A stretch of 64,000 nt of DNA from positions 186,001-250,000 of the forward strand of contig CADCXC010000011.1 in the NCBI GenBank assembly GCA_902806595.1, read 5' to 3'. Shown in pieces: positions 11,631-21,292 of the stretch. The notes below the pieces were generated by a model. That model worked only from the letters and a program-made list of their open reading frames with translations, had not been told where the DNA came from and did no database searches. The stretch is from Pyrenopolyporus hunteri (taxonomy: Eukaryota > Ascomycota > Sordariomycetes > Xylariales > Hypoxylaceae). Each line of letters begins with the position of its first letter. The stretch's first letter is position 1. The position numbers and the translations under genes were made by a program.

Positions 11631-12161
11631 GGATTACTAGATACCCTTGCCAAGTCTCCCATTCGCATTAATTCGCATTAAAAAATTCATCTGGGACTGA
11701 ACTTAACGCGCGCGTTGAACATCGAGTAGTACCTATTCAGGAGGTCTGCTGCCCCCTAGCAAGGCTAGCCCTGTAATCGCCGTCGAAGCCCGTCGGCTGT
11801 CTCCTGACATCTCTAAAATCTATTCCAAGTCGCTGTAGTTTCTACCTCGCTTCGTCTACGTAGAATTACCTTCGAGGTACAGAGCCTCGTACTGATCTCT
11901 AGTAGTTTATTTGGTAGCGCCCTCTACTCGCTATCTTCTTGGCCGATGGGGCCTATGACAAACAGTATCTTGTGCTAATACCAATACTGGCCGTACATTT
12001 TGAGAAGCCTGGACATTGAAAATGAAATAGAGGAACAGGTAAAGCAATAAAAGGCCAATGACAAGTAAAATTTCAGCAGTGTCGAAATTTATAATGCCTA
12101 TTAGGAAATGTTTCGAGGTTATCCGGAAGGGGGATAAAAATAATAAAAAAAGTCAAAAAGA
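11631..12161. other. Intergenic spacer upstream of tRNA (by coordinate)
   Basis: No gene seen. The last 25 bases hold the oligo-T tract (in the minus sense) that should terminate tRNA transcription. Confidence 0.5.
12155..12159 (-). terminator. RNA polymerase III terminator of tRNA-Ser
   Basis: A T5 run on the minus strand begins two bases past the tRNA discriminator base. A back-up T7 run follows at 12145-12151. Confidence 0.75.
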
Positions 12162-12243
12162 CGATGCCGGCCTGATTCGAACAGACGCTCCCGAAGGAAC
12201 AAGATTTCTAGTCTTGCGCATTAGACCACTCTGCCACGGCACC
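12162..12243 (-). tRNA. tRNA-Ser (anticodon AGA)
   Basis: Read on the minus strand, the 7-bp acceptor stem pairs GGTGCCG with CGGCATC (one G-T pair). The D arm is followed by an anticodon stem CAAGA/TCTTG closing the loop CTAGAAA, giving anticodon AGA, which reads UCU and by inosine UCC/UCA. A long variable arm (around CCTTCGGGA), typical of class II serine tRNAs, is followed by a T arm GTCTG-TTCGAAT-CAGGC. The discriminator is G. There is no intron. Internal A and B boxes are intact, and an oligo-T terminator follows. It should be functional. Confidence 0.93.
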
Positions 12244-12860
12244 TTCGGGAATTTGTTGAGCACAATGGCCGTTAGAGCATTATATATGCCAAACATTTTG
12301 GTGGGCGAAAGCGGGGTGTGCCACCAATTACGTAAAACAGGCTTTACAGGTTTCCCCCCTTTTTACCCAGGTACATCGGTATACGTATAAACCTCTGCTT
12401 CAAATACGATTCAACGGCACAGGTAGAGATATGTGACCATATAAGGTCACTCCTTAGGTAAAAAGCCGTCTGAAGTATATTATTGTTGTAAATCCATGTG
12501 ACCTAGACGGGCTCATAAGTCGCATGATAATAATACATTATTCTAGCACATATCCACTAGGTAACGTAGGTAGCCATCTAGCTACCGTGTTTAGACCAAG
12601 AAAAAGTGAAATATCAACTTCAAAGGTACAACATCGAAGTAAATAGCACTAAGTAATATTTACCATGTATATTCTCCAGTCTGATAATATAGCATGCGTA
12701 AACCACACTTTTATGGGGGTATCAAATCTCCAACATCCCTAACACAAAACATCCAACACCGACTCCTTTCAGGCCTTTCCATCGGGCTATATACCATACC
12801 CCCGCCCAGGGACAAACCAAATCCAAACGCAAGCCCGAACCCAAGTAACTACCTAGGTAC
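12244..12860. other. Intergenic spacer
   Basis: No gene. It contains the upstream flank of the tRNA and the 3' flank of the HEL117-like gene. Confidence 0.5.
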
Positions 12861-14288
12861 CTACCCATCCACGCCCCCAAACCTCTCCCTAGCAATCCGC
12901 CTCAACACCTCCATGGTCCCCTCCTCCCTCCTCCTATACTCCCTAACCCGCTCCTCCCTCTCCGCCCTGCGCGCCCTCTCCTCCTCCTCCCTGCGCAGCT
13001 CCCTGTCCGTCCTCCGGCGCTCGGCCGCCGCCCTCTCGCGCCTGTACTCGGCGACGGCGTCGTCCGCGCCCCCGCCCCCTATCAGCTCCTCCTCGCCGAC
13101 CTCGCCGCCGGGCGACCGCTCCCGGAACCCGCGCATCCTGTCGTTTGCCTCGCGCCTCTTCTCCAGCCGGCGCTCGCGCGTGCCCGGGTCCGCGCGCGGC
13201 GCCATCTCGTCCAGCCGCGCGCGCTGCTCCGCGCGGTCCGCCTTGCGCGCCAACCGCAGGTCCTCGATGCGCTGCGCGCGTTCCTCCGCCGCGGTCTCCC
13301 GTCGCAGCGCGAGGTCCTGCCGGTTCGGGATGCCGGGCCCGTGCCTGGAAGATCGCGTAGCGTCGGATTTGTGGTCGTGAGGTAGGGTTGGCCCATATTC
13401 ATCCTCCTCGTCATCATTATCGTCATTGTCGTCATCCTCTTTATGCCTTTTCTCCTCCAACTCGGAGAGCACCGGGTCGCTCGCTCCGTTAGACCCCTCC
13501 CGACCCCGCCCGCTAAGCCGTGGTGGCTGTGGTGGTGGCGGCGTCACCGAGACAGCATTTTCCCTATCCGCACCCGCACCCGCACCACGTACACCCGCAC
13601 CACCCTTCCTCGCTTCGTCGAGAGTCTCGGGATGGTACCAGCCCTCGGCTAGCTCCCCACGGTTCCACTTGCCGACGAAGCTCTTCCAGCGGCCCTTAAT
13701 CTCCCTCTCGTCTAGCGCGGCGATATCTTTACGCTTCTGCACTTCGAGATATTGCGCGAACAGCGGTTTGAACGCCTCGAAGTCAGAGCGGACTAGGGGC
13801 CTCGCGCCCAGGGGCAGTTCGTTTGGGGTGCGGGTGGAATGGGTCGAGGAGCGGTGGCGCGCGTGGTGGTGGTGATGGTGATGATGGGATGGGCGGTGGT
13901 GGTGTCGTGTCGAAGAGGTTGAAGGCGACCGATCGCGTATTCGATGGCCGGGGCGGGAATCGGGGGCGTCGGTCGGGCTTCGATCACGGCCGTTTCTCTC
14001 TTCTCTCTGCGGCGAGCTGTTTGATCGTGGTATCCGATCACCTCTAGAATATCGATACTCATCGTGGCGGCTCTCGCGTCGCACCTCTCGATACACCCCA
14101 TCCCGTGGTGACAGCGACCTTCTCGAGCCACCGTCGTATCTACTCCCAGTCTTCCTTCCGTCGTCATCGTATCTCCGCCTGACACGTTTCACATCGTCGA
14201 GATCGTCTCCCCCACTCGTTCGTTTGTGAATCGAATGACGTCGGTCGTCACCCAATCCACGGTCCCGGTAGCTGTAAGGCTCCGCCAT
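12861..14288 (-). CDS. HEL117-like charged nuclear protein
   Basis: An uninterrupted 475-residue frame. Residues 1-150 are Arg/Ser/Asp-rich, with many RS-type dipeptides and a run of eight His near residue 140. A conserved globular block follows (about 155-225: NELPLGARPLVRSDFEAF, then FAQYLEVQKRKDIAALDERE and GRWKSFVGKWNRGELAEGW). After an acidic, proline-rich linker comes a long Arg/Glu-rich coiled-coil-like C-terminus. This architecture matches fungal proteins annotated as RNA helicase HEL117, although no DEAD/DEAH helicase motif is present, so the helicase name is misleading. The RS-like head suggests nuclear localisation and a link to splicing or RNA processing (inference). The ATG at 14288 is the first Met of the frame. 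Confidence 0.8.
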   Translation of the reverse strand: MAEPYSYRDRGLGDDRRHSIHKRTSGGDDLDDVKRVRRRYDDDGRKTGSRYDGGSRRSLSPRDGVYREVRRESRHDEYRYSRGDRIPRSNSSPQREERNGRDRSPTDAPDSRPGHRIRDRSPSTSSTRHHHRPSHHHHHHHHARHRSSTHSTRTPNELPLGARPLVRSDFEAFKPLFAQYLEVQKRKDIAALDEREIKGRWKSFVGKWNRGELAEGWYHPETLDEARKGGAGVRGAGAGADRENAVSVTPPPPQPPRLSGRGREGSNGASDPVLSELEEKRHKEDDDNDDNDDEEDEYGPTLPHDHKSDATRSSRHGPGIPNRQDLALRRETAAEERAQRIEDLRLARKADRAEQRARLDEMAPRADPGTRERRLEKRREANDRMRGFRERSPGGEVGEEELIGGGGADDAVAEYRRERAAAERRRTDRELRREEEERARRAEREERVREYRRREEGTMEVLRRIARERFGGVDG

Positions 14289-14455
14289 GATGCAACGATG
14301 GCAGCCGCACAGAATGACTTGGCGATCGAGCAGGATTCGTATGCGTCCGAAGCCGCAGTGAAAGGGTTTCTAGCGCTATTCTTTTTAAGACATCGTTGGT
14401 CGGACAGGAAGGACAGGCCAATAATACATAGGTTGGTTTCTCCTCCTCTATAGGC

Positions 14456-14480
14456 AAGGTAAGGTAAGGTAAGGTAAGGT
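14456..14480. repeat. AAGGT pentanucleotide repeat x5
   Basis: Five perfect head-to-tail AAGGT units about 170 bp upstream of the HEL117-like start codon. Confidence 0.95.
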
Positions 14481-14837
14481 ACCATCAGCTATCGGGAGAA
14501 TTCGATCGGGATTGGGGATTCGGATTTGGGATCGTAGGCGCCATGCGGTGGAATGTGGAGACACGTCGTTTCTTACATAAGCCGTGGCCGTACGGTCCAC
14601 ATAACTAAGCCCATCAAGGTTCTCACCACTCCCCGGGTACCTGTCAATCATTATATAGCGGCAGATTCCATTTTGATAGCCGTACTTGACCTAGCAGCCT
14701 AGTTGATGTACATAGGTAGTACCTGTGACCTGTGTGGTAGGTAGAGGTACATCAGAGGCACGAGATGACGAGGGTGGAAATGACTACTATGATAGTTTGA
14801 TCTTAGGTGATTTCCCTCTTTCTATAAATAGACCATT

Positions 14838-14882
14838 CCACATTATACAGCATCACTTTCCACATTATACAGCATCACTTTT
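14838..14882. repeat. 22-bp tandem duplication
   Basis: The 22-bp unit beginning CCACATTATACAGC is present in two adjacent identical copies, followed by a few bases of a third. It looks like a recent duplication in noncoding sequence. Confidence 0.9.
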
Positions 14883-15787
14883 CAACTTCTGGGTAATCAA
14901 TCTATGGGGCTTGGGATTTAGCGGTATAAAATCTCGAGAGGGAAGCCAAAAATAAGAGTCATATACATCAATAATTATATTTTACGGAGCTACGTCGCCA
15001 TGCTATATGTAGTGGAGAGGCATCCGCATCTCAGGATAAGTGCGCGTAAGGACTCGCAGAAAAATAAAAAAAAACAAACGCACAAATAGGCCAAGTCCCG
15101 ACCTATAGAAGCGTTTATAGGTTTTTTGTTATCAACTCGTAACTCCTGAATCACGTGTCTAACGACCTCTTTCATTACCATCATGCGTATAGATTCGTGC
15201 CGAGCCCTGCTCCTTAAGCCTCATGAACATTCCGAAGATTCCTTGGACGTCGGAAGAGCCAATCCCGGCTCCGAGTCGCGGAACCTGAGTGAAGACGCAA
15301 TCGGTCTAGGCTGGATTCTATTCGTCGGGCCTCAATCCTAGCTCCCCTCTTCTCCGAAAAGACGTCAAGATAGCCGATTGGACCTTGCCGAGTATAGAGG
15401 ATCCCCACCGAGTGGGGATCGTGCTGGCAGACAACAGCCCACCGGCACATCCAGAATTTCGCCTGCTCAACCTACCGATCAAAACTCCAACGGATTCGCG
15501 GTTACGTTGCTCGCATAGTGGAGTTTTGTCGGCACCAGGTAATTTGGTGACAATCCCCAGTTTCATCCGTAAAACATCGTTCCCATCCCGTCTCTTAAGT
15601 ATATACATACTCCTTTCCCTAAGTATATACGATTTAGAAGAGAAAATAAACCGACGCTCGTAAACTTCGTTCGTGATCCTTGGGGATATTAGTTGATCTA
15701 CCCGTCCTTACTTCCCGTAAAGACGTACTATGGTCAGTCGGAAGCCAGACCATGCCCTATCAAAACAGCCACGCCTCTCTCCCTCCT

Positions 15788-17485
15788 CTAGCCAGAGGCC
15801 TCGTCCTGAGGATCACCATGAGACTTCGTGTCGGGAGGGTCGCGATGAACCATGCAGTTAACACACGCGCAATCGTCGCCACATCCACACATAGCACCAC
15901 CGTAGTCCACGAAAAGAAACTCTCCGGGTGATACAGCCGCCTCATTCGCACTGGGTGATTCCGTATCAGACGGACTTCGGGTTGGCGGCGGCGAGACCTC
16001 ACCCACTGCTAACGGTGGATCCAGCATCGAATTGCCAGCATCCGCCTTGCCATTCACTGGCTCGTTCTGAAAGTCCATGATTTCGCGGATATATTCACAC
16101 GTCGCTTGATTGTACGGGTGGCTAATGCATCCAAGGCAGTTGCAATCAGGACCGCAGTCACATATGTGATTCGTGTATGAAGCCTGGGCACTACCGTTCG
16201 GTTCCACCTGAGGCAGGAAGGCCGCCGCAAATTGCTCCCAGTGGGACTGCTGTAACGGAAAGTGTGGGGTGCCGAACATGGTCTGATCCGAGTACATTGC
16301 GGGTTGAGGGAAATGATTCATCGGATATACCGATTGGTGAGTCGGTACTTGTTGCGGAAATTGAGTCGGCATGGGACCATTGCCTGTGGTAACCTGGGGT
16401 ACATAGGACATCATGTTCGTCGGTTGATGAGGTTGAGCTTGAAGCGAGCCTTGGAATTGCAGATGGGCTTGATGGGCTTGCATTATCTGCATCGGCTGCT
16501 GTGTCCTCTGAGAACAACAGCTCCCAGCTCCTTCCAGTGGTAGCTCTTGCGAAGAGTCTCCGTTGCTCGACGTTGGTGTAAGATAGGGTGAGTTGGACGC
16601 GCCAGACATCAGCGCGCCAGAGCTAACCGTCGAGTGGTTCGAGTTATTAGAGATTCCATTCCTAGAGGATTGTGTCGGTTGTATCTCCGACATGCCGTTA
16701 TTTAGGGCGAGTGGGGAGGAGTCCATCCGTCTATCTAGGCGGGGAGTTATCTGCGGATAAGCGGGATAATAACGATGTTCATTTAGCAGAGGTGATATGT
16801 AACTGGTATAATTAGGGGGAGAGGCGACAACGTTTGCGGGCGATGGTGGCAGGATAGTGCCAGCGCCAATCAGGTTTAAACTGTTAGCATCCATGCGCTG
16901 TAGAGCCGAGGCGTCGGAAGACTGCTTTCGGTTCGGCTTAGGCGCCGTCTTCTGAATTCGGAACGATGCTTGCTTCGTAGGTGATAACGGAGGGTTGTCA
17001 GCCGGTTCGGCCTTAACGATGGCTGGCGTTTCGTTGGTCTTGCTAGACGGAGTACTACCGCATCGACACGGCCCTCCTTTCGGCAGCGCGGCCGTTACAT
17101 TCCGGCACTGGCACGACTTTCCCGGTGGATGGGGACAGGTGCTCAACGGTCGGCCCGGCTTTCGCACGGGTAGCAGCATACGGTCTCCCGCATGAGCGCA
17201 CTTCGTCGATCGATGTCCTCGTATGCAGGGCTCGCTAAAGACGAGAGAAGATATCAGTTAGCAAACGGCAGCTTGAACCCGGCCAATCCTCCGAGATGCC
17301 GCAAAATCGTCGGTTACACCAGCTCCCAATGCTGAACGGAGATGGTTTGCCAGGAAAGGCGCGTCAAACTTAGCGTGACAACCTGCAGCCTTCCGAGACT
17401 CCCCAGGAGCTAGCGAGCGCAAGCAAACGGTAAGAAAGTCATATTTAACTCACCAAGCCATTTTCTGCCCATTAATAATAGGCAT
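15788..17485 (-). CDS. Copper-fist transcription factor (GRISEA/Mac1/Cuf1 type)
   Basis: A 32-nt first exon (17485-17454) and exon 2 (17234-15788) give 492 residues. The intron donor is GTGAGT and the acceptor is TAG. The junction codes MPIINGQKMAC-EPCIRGHRSTKC, the canonical copper-fist zinc module, followed by AHAGDR and the minor-groove motif RKPGRP. The middle is Ser/Pro/Gln-rich. Two C-terminal cysteine clusters of the CxCxxxxCxCxxCxxH type are present: CDCGPDCNCLGCISH near residue 369 and CGCGDDCACVNCMVH near 458. These are the copper-sensing motifs of Mac1/Cuf1/GRISEA activators of high-affinity copper uptake rather than of ACE1/AceA detoxification factors. It should act in the nucleus when copper is scarce and be silenced when Cu(I) fills the clusters. 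Confidence 0.93.
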
Positions 17486-19094
17486 CTTGCGCTGCGTCGT
17501 GCGGCGGTGCCAACACGACAGAGACCCGAAAGTATGCTGGACAATAAACACTATAGGTCATATAAGATTCGACAAGATACTACCTTAAGGACACTTAGGT
17601 TAAACTCTGTTTTAGAGAATGATGTCCGAGATTAATGTCGGAGGTTAGGCGCATGGGGGGATCCCTTTCATAGGAGTTGATGTGCGCGCCGGCAATCGAT
17701 GCGGTTCTTCCAGTTGCGCTCCAGGAAGATAGGATGGCAGGTCGTGGCATGAGACGGAAATGTGGCTTGCGTCGTGGAACTCGAGTCTTACAATGAATCG
17801 AGATGGAAGGGAGCGGGAACGCAATGTCCCAAGAGAAGCTTGAATAGAGGTGCCGGCGGCTTAGGTCGATATGAAGGGGAAAGGGGCAATACGGATAGAT
17901 GTGCTAACGAGAGATAGAGTCTCCGAAAGCCGCGGGGCCAAACAAATGAGGTTATATCCGAACGGTAGCCTCGCGGGTCTGATAGGGTAGGTACGAGTTG
18001 AGTGTCAGGGCAGCGTAAGATAGGTCGGAAATACGCAGTCCCGTCCTTGCTCAATCCTGGAGCTGTGGCGTCGGTGCTTCGGGGTCCGTTAGAGTTTGTA
18101 AATATCAAGGCGTCGAGGAAGAGGTCCGAGAAAGGATCCACGAAGGGTGATCCGATATAAGTTACGTCTGATACTCCCAGGAGTAATTCCAGAAGGACTA
18201 ACACAACTCGAGATGTCGCGATGGTCGATAAGGAAGAATGATTGTCCAGGGGAGGGGAGGGGAAGAGTTGTTTCTCGTCTGATTCCCACATGTAACGTCC
18301 CTAGCCCACAGTGTGTTAGGGGAGGTACCCGGGTAGGTAGGTAAGCCTGTGCTCGCGTCGAGGCTGATGACAGGACAAACCAGACGGAAGAGAGTCCAGG
18401 TCTGCACTCCGGGGTAGTCTCGGTTTTTGCGGTCTAGATGGCGGTATGGGAGAGGACTCTGACCGGGATCCAGGGTTTTTAGTTGCTAATATTTGTCAAA
18501 TATCTTCAGACGCTTAATAAGATCTGAAATCCGGGAAAGGGTATCTTCAGTGGTTGTGGTGTTGGTAAGTGACGGGTGCTCCCCCAATATGATAACCGTT
18601 GAACTTGTGACGGATGTGACTTGTTAGATTTTTGTAACTCTTCTTTTTTTTTTTTCCTGTGCTGCCTTTTTTAGTCGTTCATCGTCTAGACATGTCTACA
18701 AAACAAACACGCCGTGTTCCCCAATGAAGCATGCGTAGGTCCCACTGCAAAAAGAAGATAGTCGGTTCAGGAAATCAAGGACAATTGTTGGCCTGAACTC
18801 TACTTTGGTAGGAAATGGTCGAAGGCCGTTAAGGGCCATTAAGCAGGAGTGAAAGATGATTGGGATGGTGACTGTCGTGTTGTCTGTGGGGGGTGCCAAA
18901 ACGAGCAAGTTTTGATTGGCTGCTTCTCCCAAATCGTGCTGACTTCGAGTTAGATCCTTCACTTTCCCTTCACTACCCCTTCGCTACGGACAGGGGGTTA
19001 GACCTACCAAGAAGCGCAAAGTACCATGTACCCTACTGTACTTGCACCATGTACTGCGGAACGCGCTAATCGGGGGGCAGCGGGAGCCTCGAAG

Positions 19095-19132
19095 GGTCCT
19101 GCTAGGTCCTGCTAGGCCCTGCTAGGTACTGC
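19095..19132. repeat. 10-bp tandem repeat, about 3.8 copies
   Basis: The unit GGTCCTGCTA occurs twice perfectly, then once as GGCCCTGCTA and once as a partial GGTACTGC. Confidence 0.9.
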
Positions 19133-19787
19133 AGAAGATGCGTATCATCTACATCCAATGACCTATGCTAGGTACCTAAGAGATCGAATTGATGATTTTA
19201 TGGAGGGGCTGATGGGAAGGAGGGGCACTCTGCAGGAAAACATGAAGTCGGTCTCGGGAACGTGGGGCTAAAAAAGTAAGGCACGTCTAAGTACCTACTG
19301 CACCTCGTAGCCATCAGCTTCCTATTGGGCTATTTTTATTTTTATTTTTATTATTTTACTTTATTTTATTTCATTTTGTAGAGGAAAACGGACAAGGAAA
19401 AAACCAAAATAATACGGCGCGAACCCGTCGCTTGGAAGGTACGTCATCTACCTACCTACGAACCTAGGTACCTAGATACCTAATCATATATCACCTAATT
19501 TTCAGCTGCTCACCTACCTGCCTACCCCATTGGCATTCTCGGCACTTGCGGTTAGGTGGTGTCTCTGTACCCGGCGTTGGACAGCATAAAACTTTGCCAT
19601 AGCAAAGATTGAATAGTATGTAAAAGGGTAGTAAAAGGGGATATTAATATTAAGCATATTAAACCTGCGATTTCTGATTCCTCACCCCCCCCCCCATCCG
19701 AACACCCAGATAGCATTCTCTTACCCCAGCAAGTTTCGTAGAACCCCAACCTCCAAAGCCTCAATTTTGTTATCTATATATACACAA

Positions 19788-19805
19788 ATATATATATATA
19801 TATAT
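19788..19805. repeat. AT dinucleotide microsatellite
   Basis: Nine AT units, preceded by a short related tract (TATCTATATATAC). Confidence 0.85.
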
Positions 19806-21292
19806 GCGTATGGGCCGCGAAGTATGTACGCGCATTGCTAATTTAGCTTGCGGCTCTTCTAACCGAGAGGAAAAGTAAACCGGTACCCGGCCAACCATGG
19901 ATCTCCATGTATCTAGGATTGATATCAACATGTACCGTCTCTCAAGCTCTTCGTAGGAACACAAAAAAATTTGAGTAGCTTCGGGGTCTAATAACGTTGA
20001 CATTATTCATCCATATCCGATTTCGTACATACCTATATATCTTACGCATATCTAGTTGGGTGGATAACTCGACTGGTATCTCAGCAACTCAAGGGCGTTA
20101 ACTCTTATATACAGCTTAATATTTAACTCGAGACAGTATTGATACGTAGATAGATGGTGGGTTATGTCGATATTATTGGTTAATATGTAATACTTGTATA
20201 CATGTTGAGGTGTCACCGGAAGGAATATGCTATCATTATTCTATTATATAGGGGAGATATTCGAAAATGACATAATTGTATAGGTATAGAAACAAACGTT
20301 GACGGGATCACGATACTAGAATGAGGCGATGTCTAAACGCAACTAGATCCGCTACCGATTAGACCGATTACCGAAAGTAGGCATAGGTAGGTAGTTTCGT
20401 GAAAGCTAGGAGCGATTCCAATTGGTCTATTTAAATGACGTCTCCCGCACCTCTACATCCGGACGCTCACATGGTTCCAAATCAATTTAAGCAGAGGCTT
20501 AGGTATTAGCAATATTTTTGGTGCCTAAAGATACACATCACGCCATAAATTCTGCGTTTGCTAGCAAACTGAAACCTGTCGAGTTTCTCCTTTCCCTCGT
20601 ACAGTATTAGATTGATAGTTAGGTACCTAAATATACCCGGGTCCAACGGTCTCTAGACGCGACGAGGCCGAGATAGTCGGTCTTCATAGACACCTAATAT
20701 TGTGGTTGTAGGAAATGTAGGGGTATAACATCGTATAGCATATTTCACTTATATGCATCCGTTTGTATAGTATTATATTGGGTATCTTTAATCTTGGTGG
20801 TGACCCGACCTTTAGACCTCTAACTCAACCGCCTGTTAAACCCCAAATGTGCGGAGAGCCTACTGAAGGTGAGGATCATTACTTTGAGTTGGCCTTGGCC
20901 GCCTAGAATGTCTGCTGGGCAGAACTTGGAGCTAGAAATTCATGGGCGCCCTAACTGGACGCACCGGGAAGGCTACGGCACCGTTTCTCGCGTTCTGATA
21001 CATCTATCTTCCAAAACCAGTACCTACAGGCCATGCCTCACCCGCCGCTATTCGGTTAAAGCTTGTAGTTATGAATAGCTAGTGATCGACTCTAAGTTTA
21101 ACGTTAAATCGCCGGATAGACTGCATGTCAGTCAATCCTAAACCGGTGGAGACCGGTTAGGACTTGACAGTGTCTGGATTCGATTTCCCCATATTCAATT
21201 TATACGTGCCGACATGGTACCCAATCTCGCTAGGCGGGACCCGGTGGCATGGGTGTATGGATAATATTAGTTTTGTCAGTCGCATCATCGTA

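Larger units (their letters stand above)
14289..15787. other. Intergenic region with small tandem repeats
   Basis: 1.5 kb between two minus-strand genes. It should contain the HEL117-like promoter and the 3' UTR of the copper-fist gene. Several 60-98-codon frames have no motifs. Two tandem repeats are listed separately. Confidence 0.45.
17486..21292. other. 3.8-kb intergenic region, gene-empty
   Basis: No frame with a recognisable product. The part next to 17,486 should be promoter and leader of the copper-fist gene, and the far end is the 3' flank of SR140. Notable contents are a 10-bp tandem repeat (19095-19132), an A/T-rich pentamer-like tract (19331-19377), a C11 run (19685-19695), an AT dinucleotide run (19788-19805), and several copies of the dispersed CCTAGGTACC-like motif (around 18330, 19445-19485, 19505-19525 and 20388). 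The 167-codon minus-strand frame at 17788-18291 shows no motif and probably lies in leader sequence. Confidence 0.5.

Noticed and set aside
17788..18291. 167-codon minus-strand frame upstream of the copper-fist gene
   Set aside because: No domain or signal and no splice-consistent extension. It is probably leader or promoter sequence.
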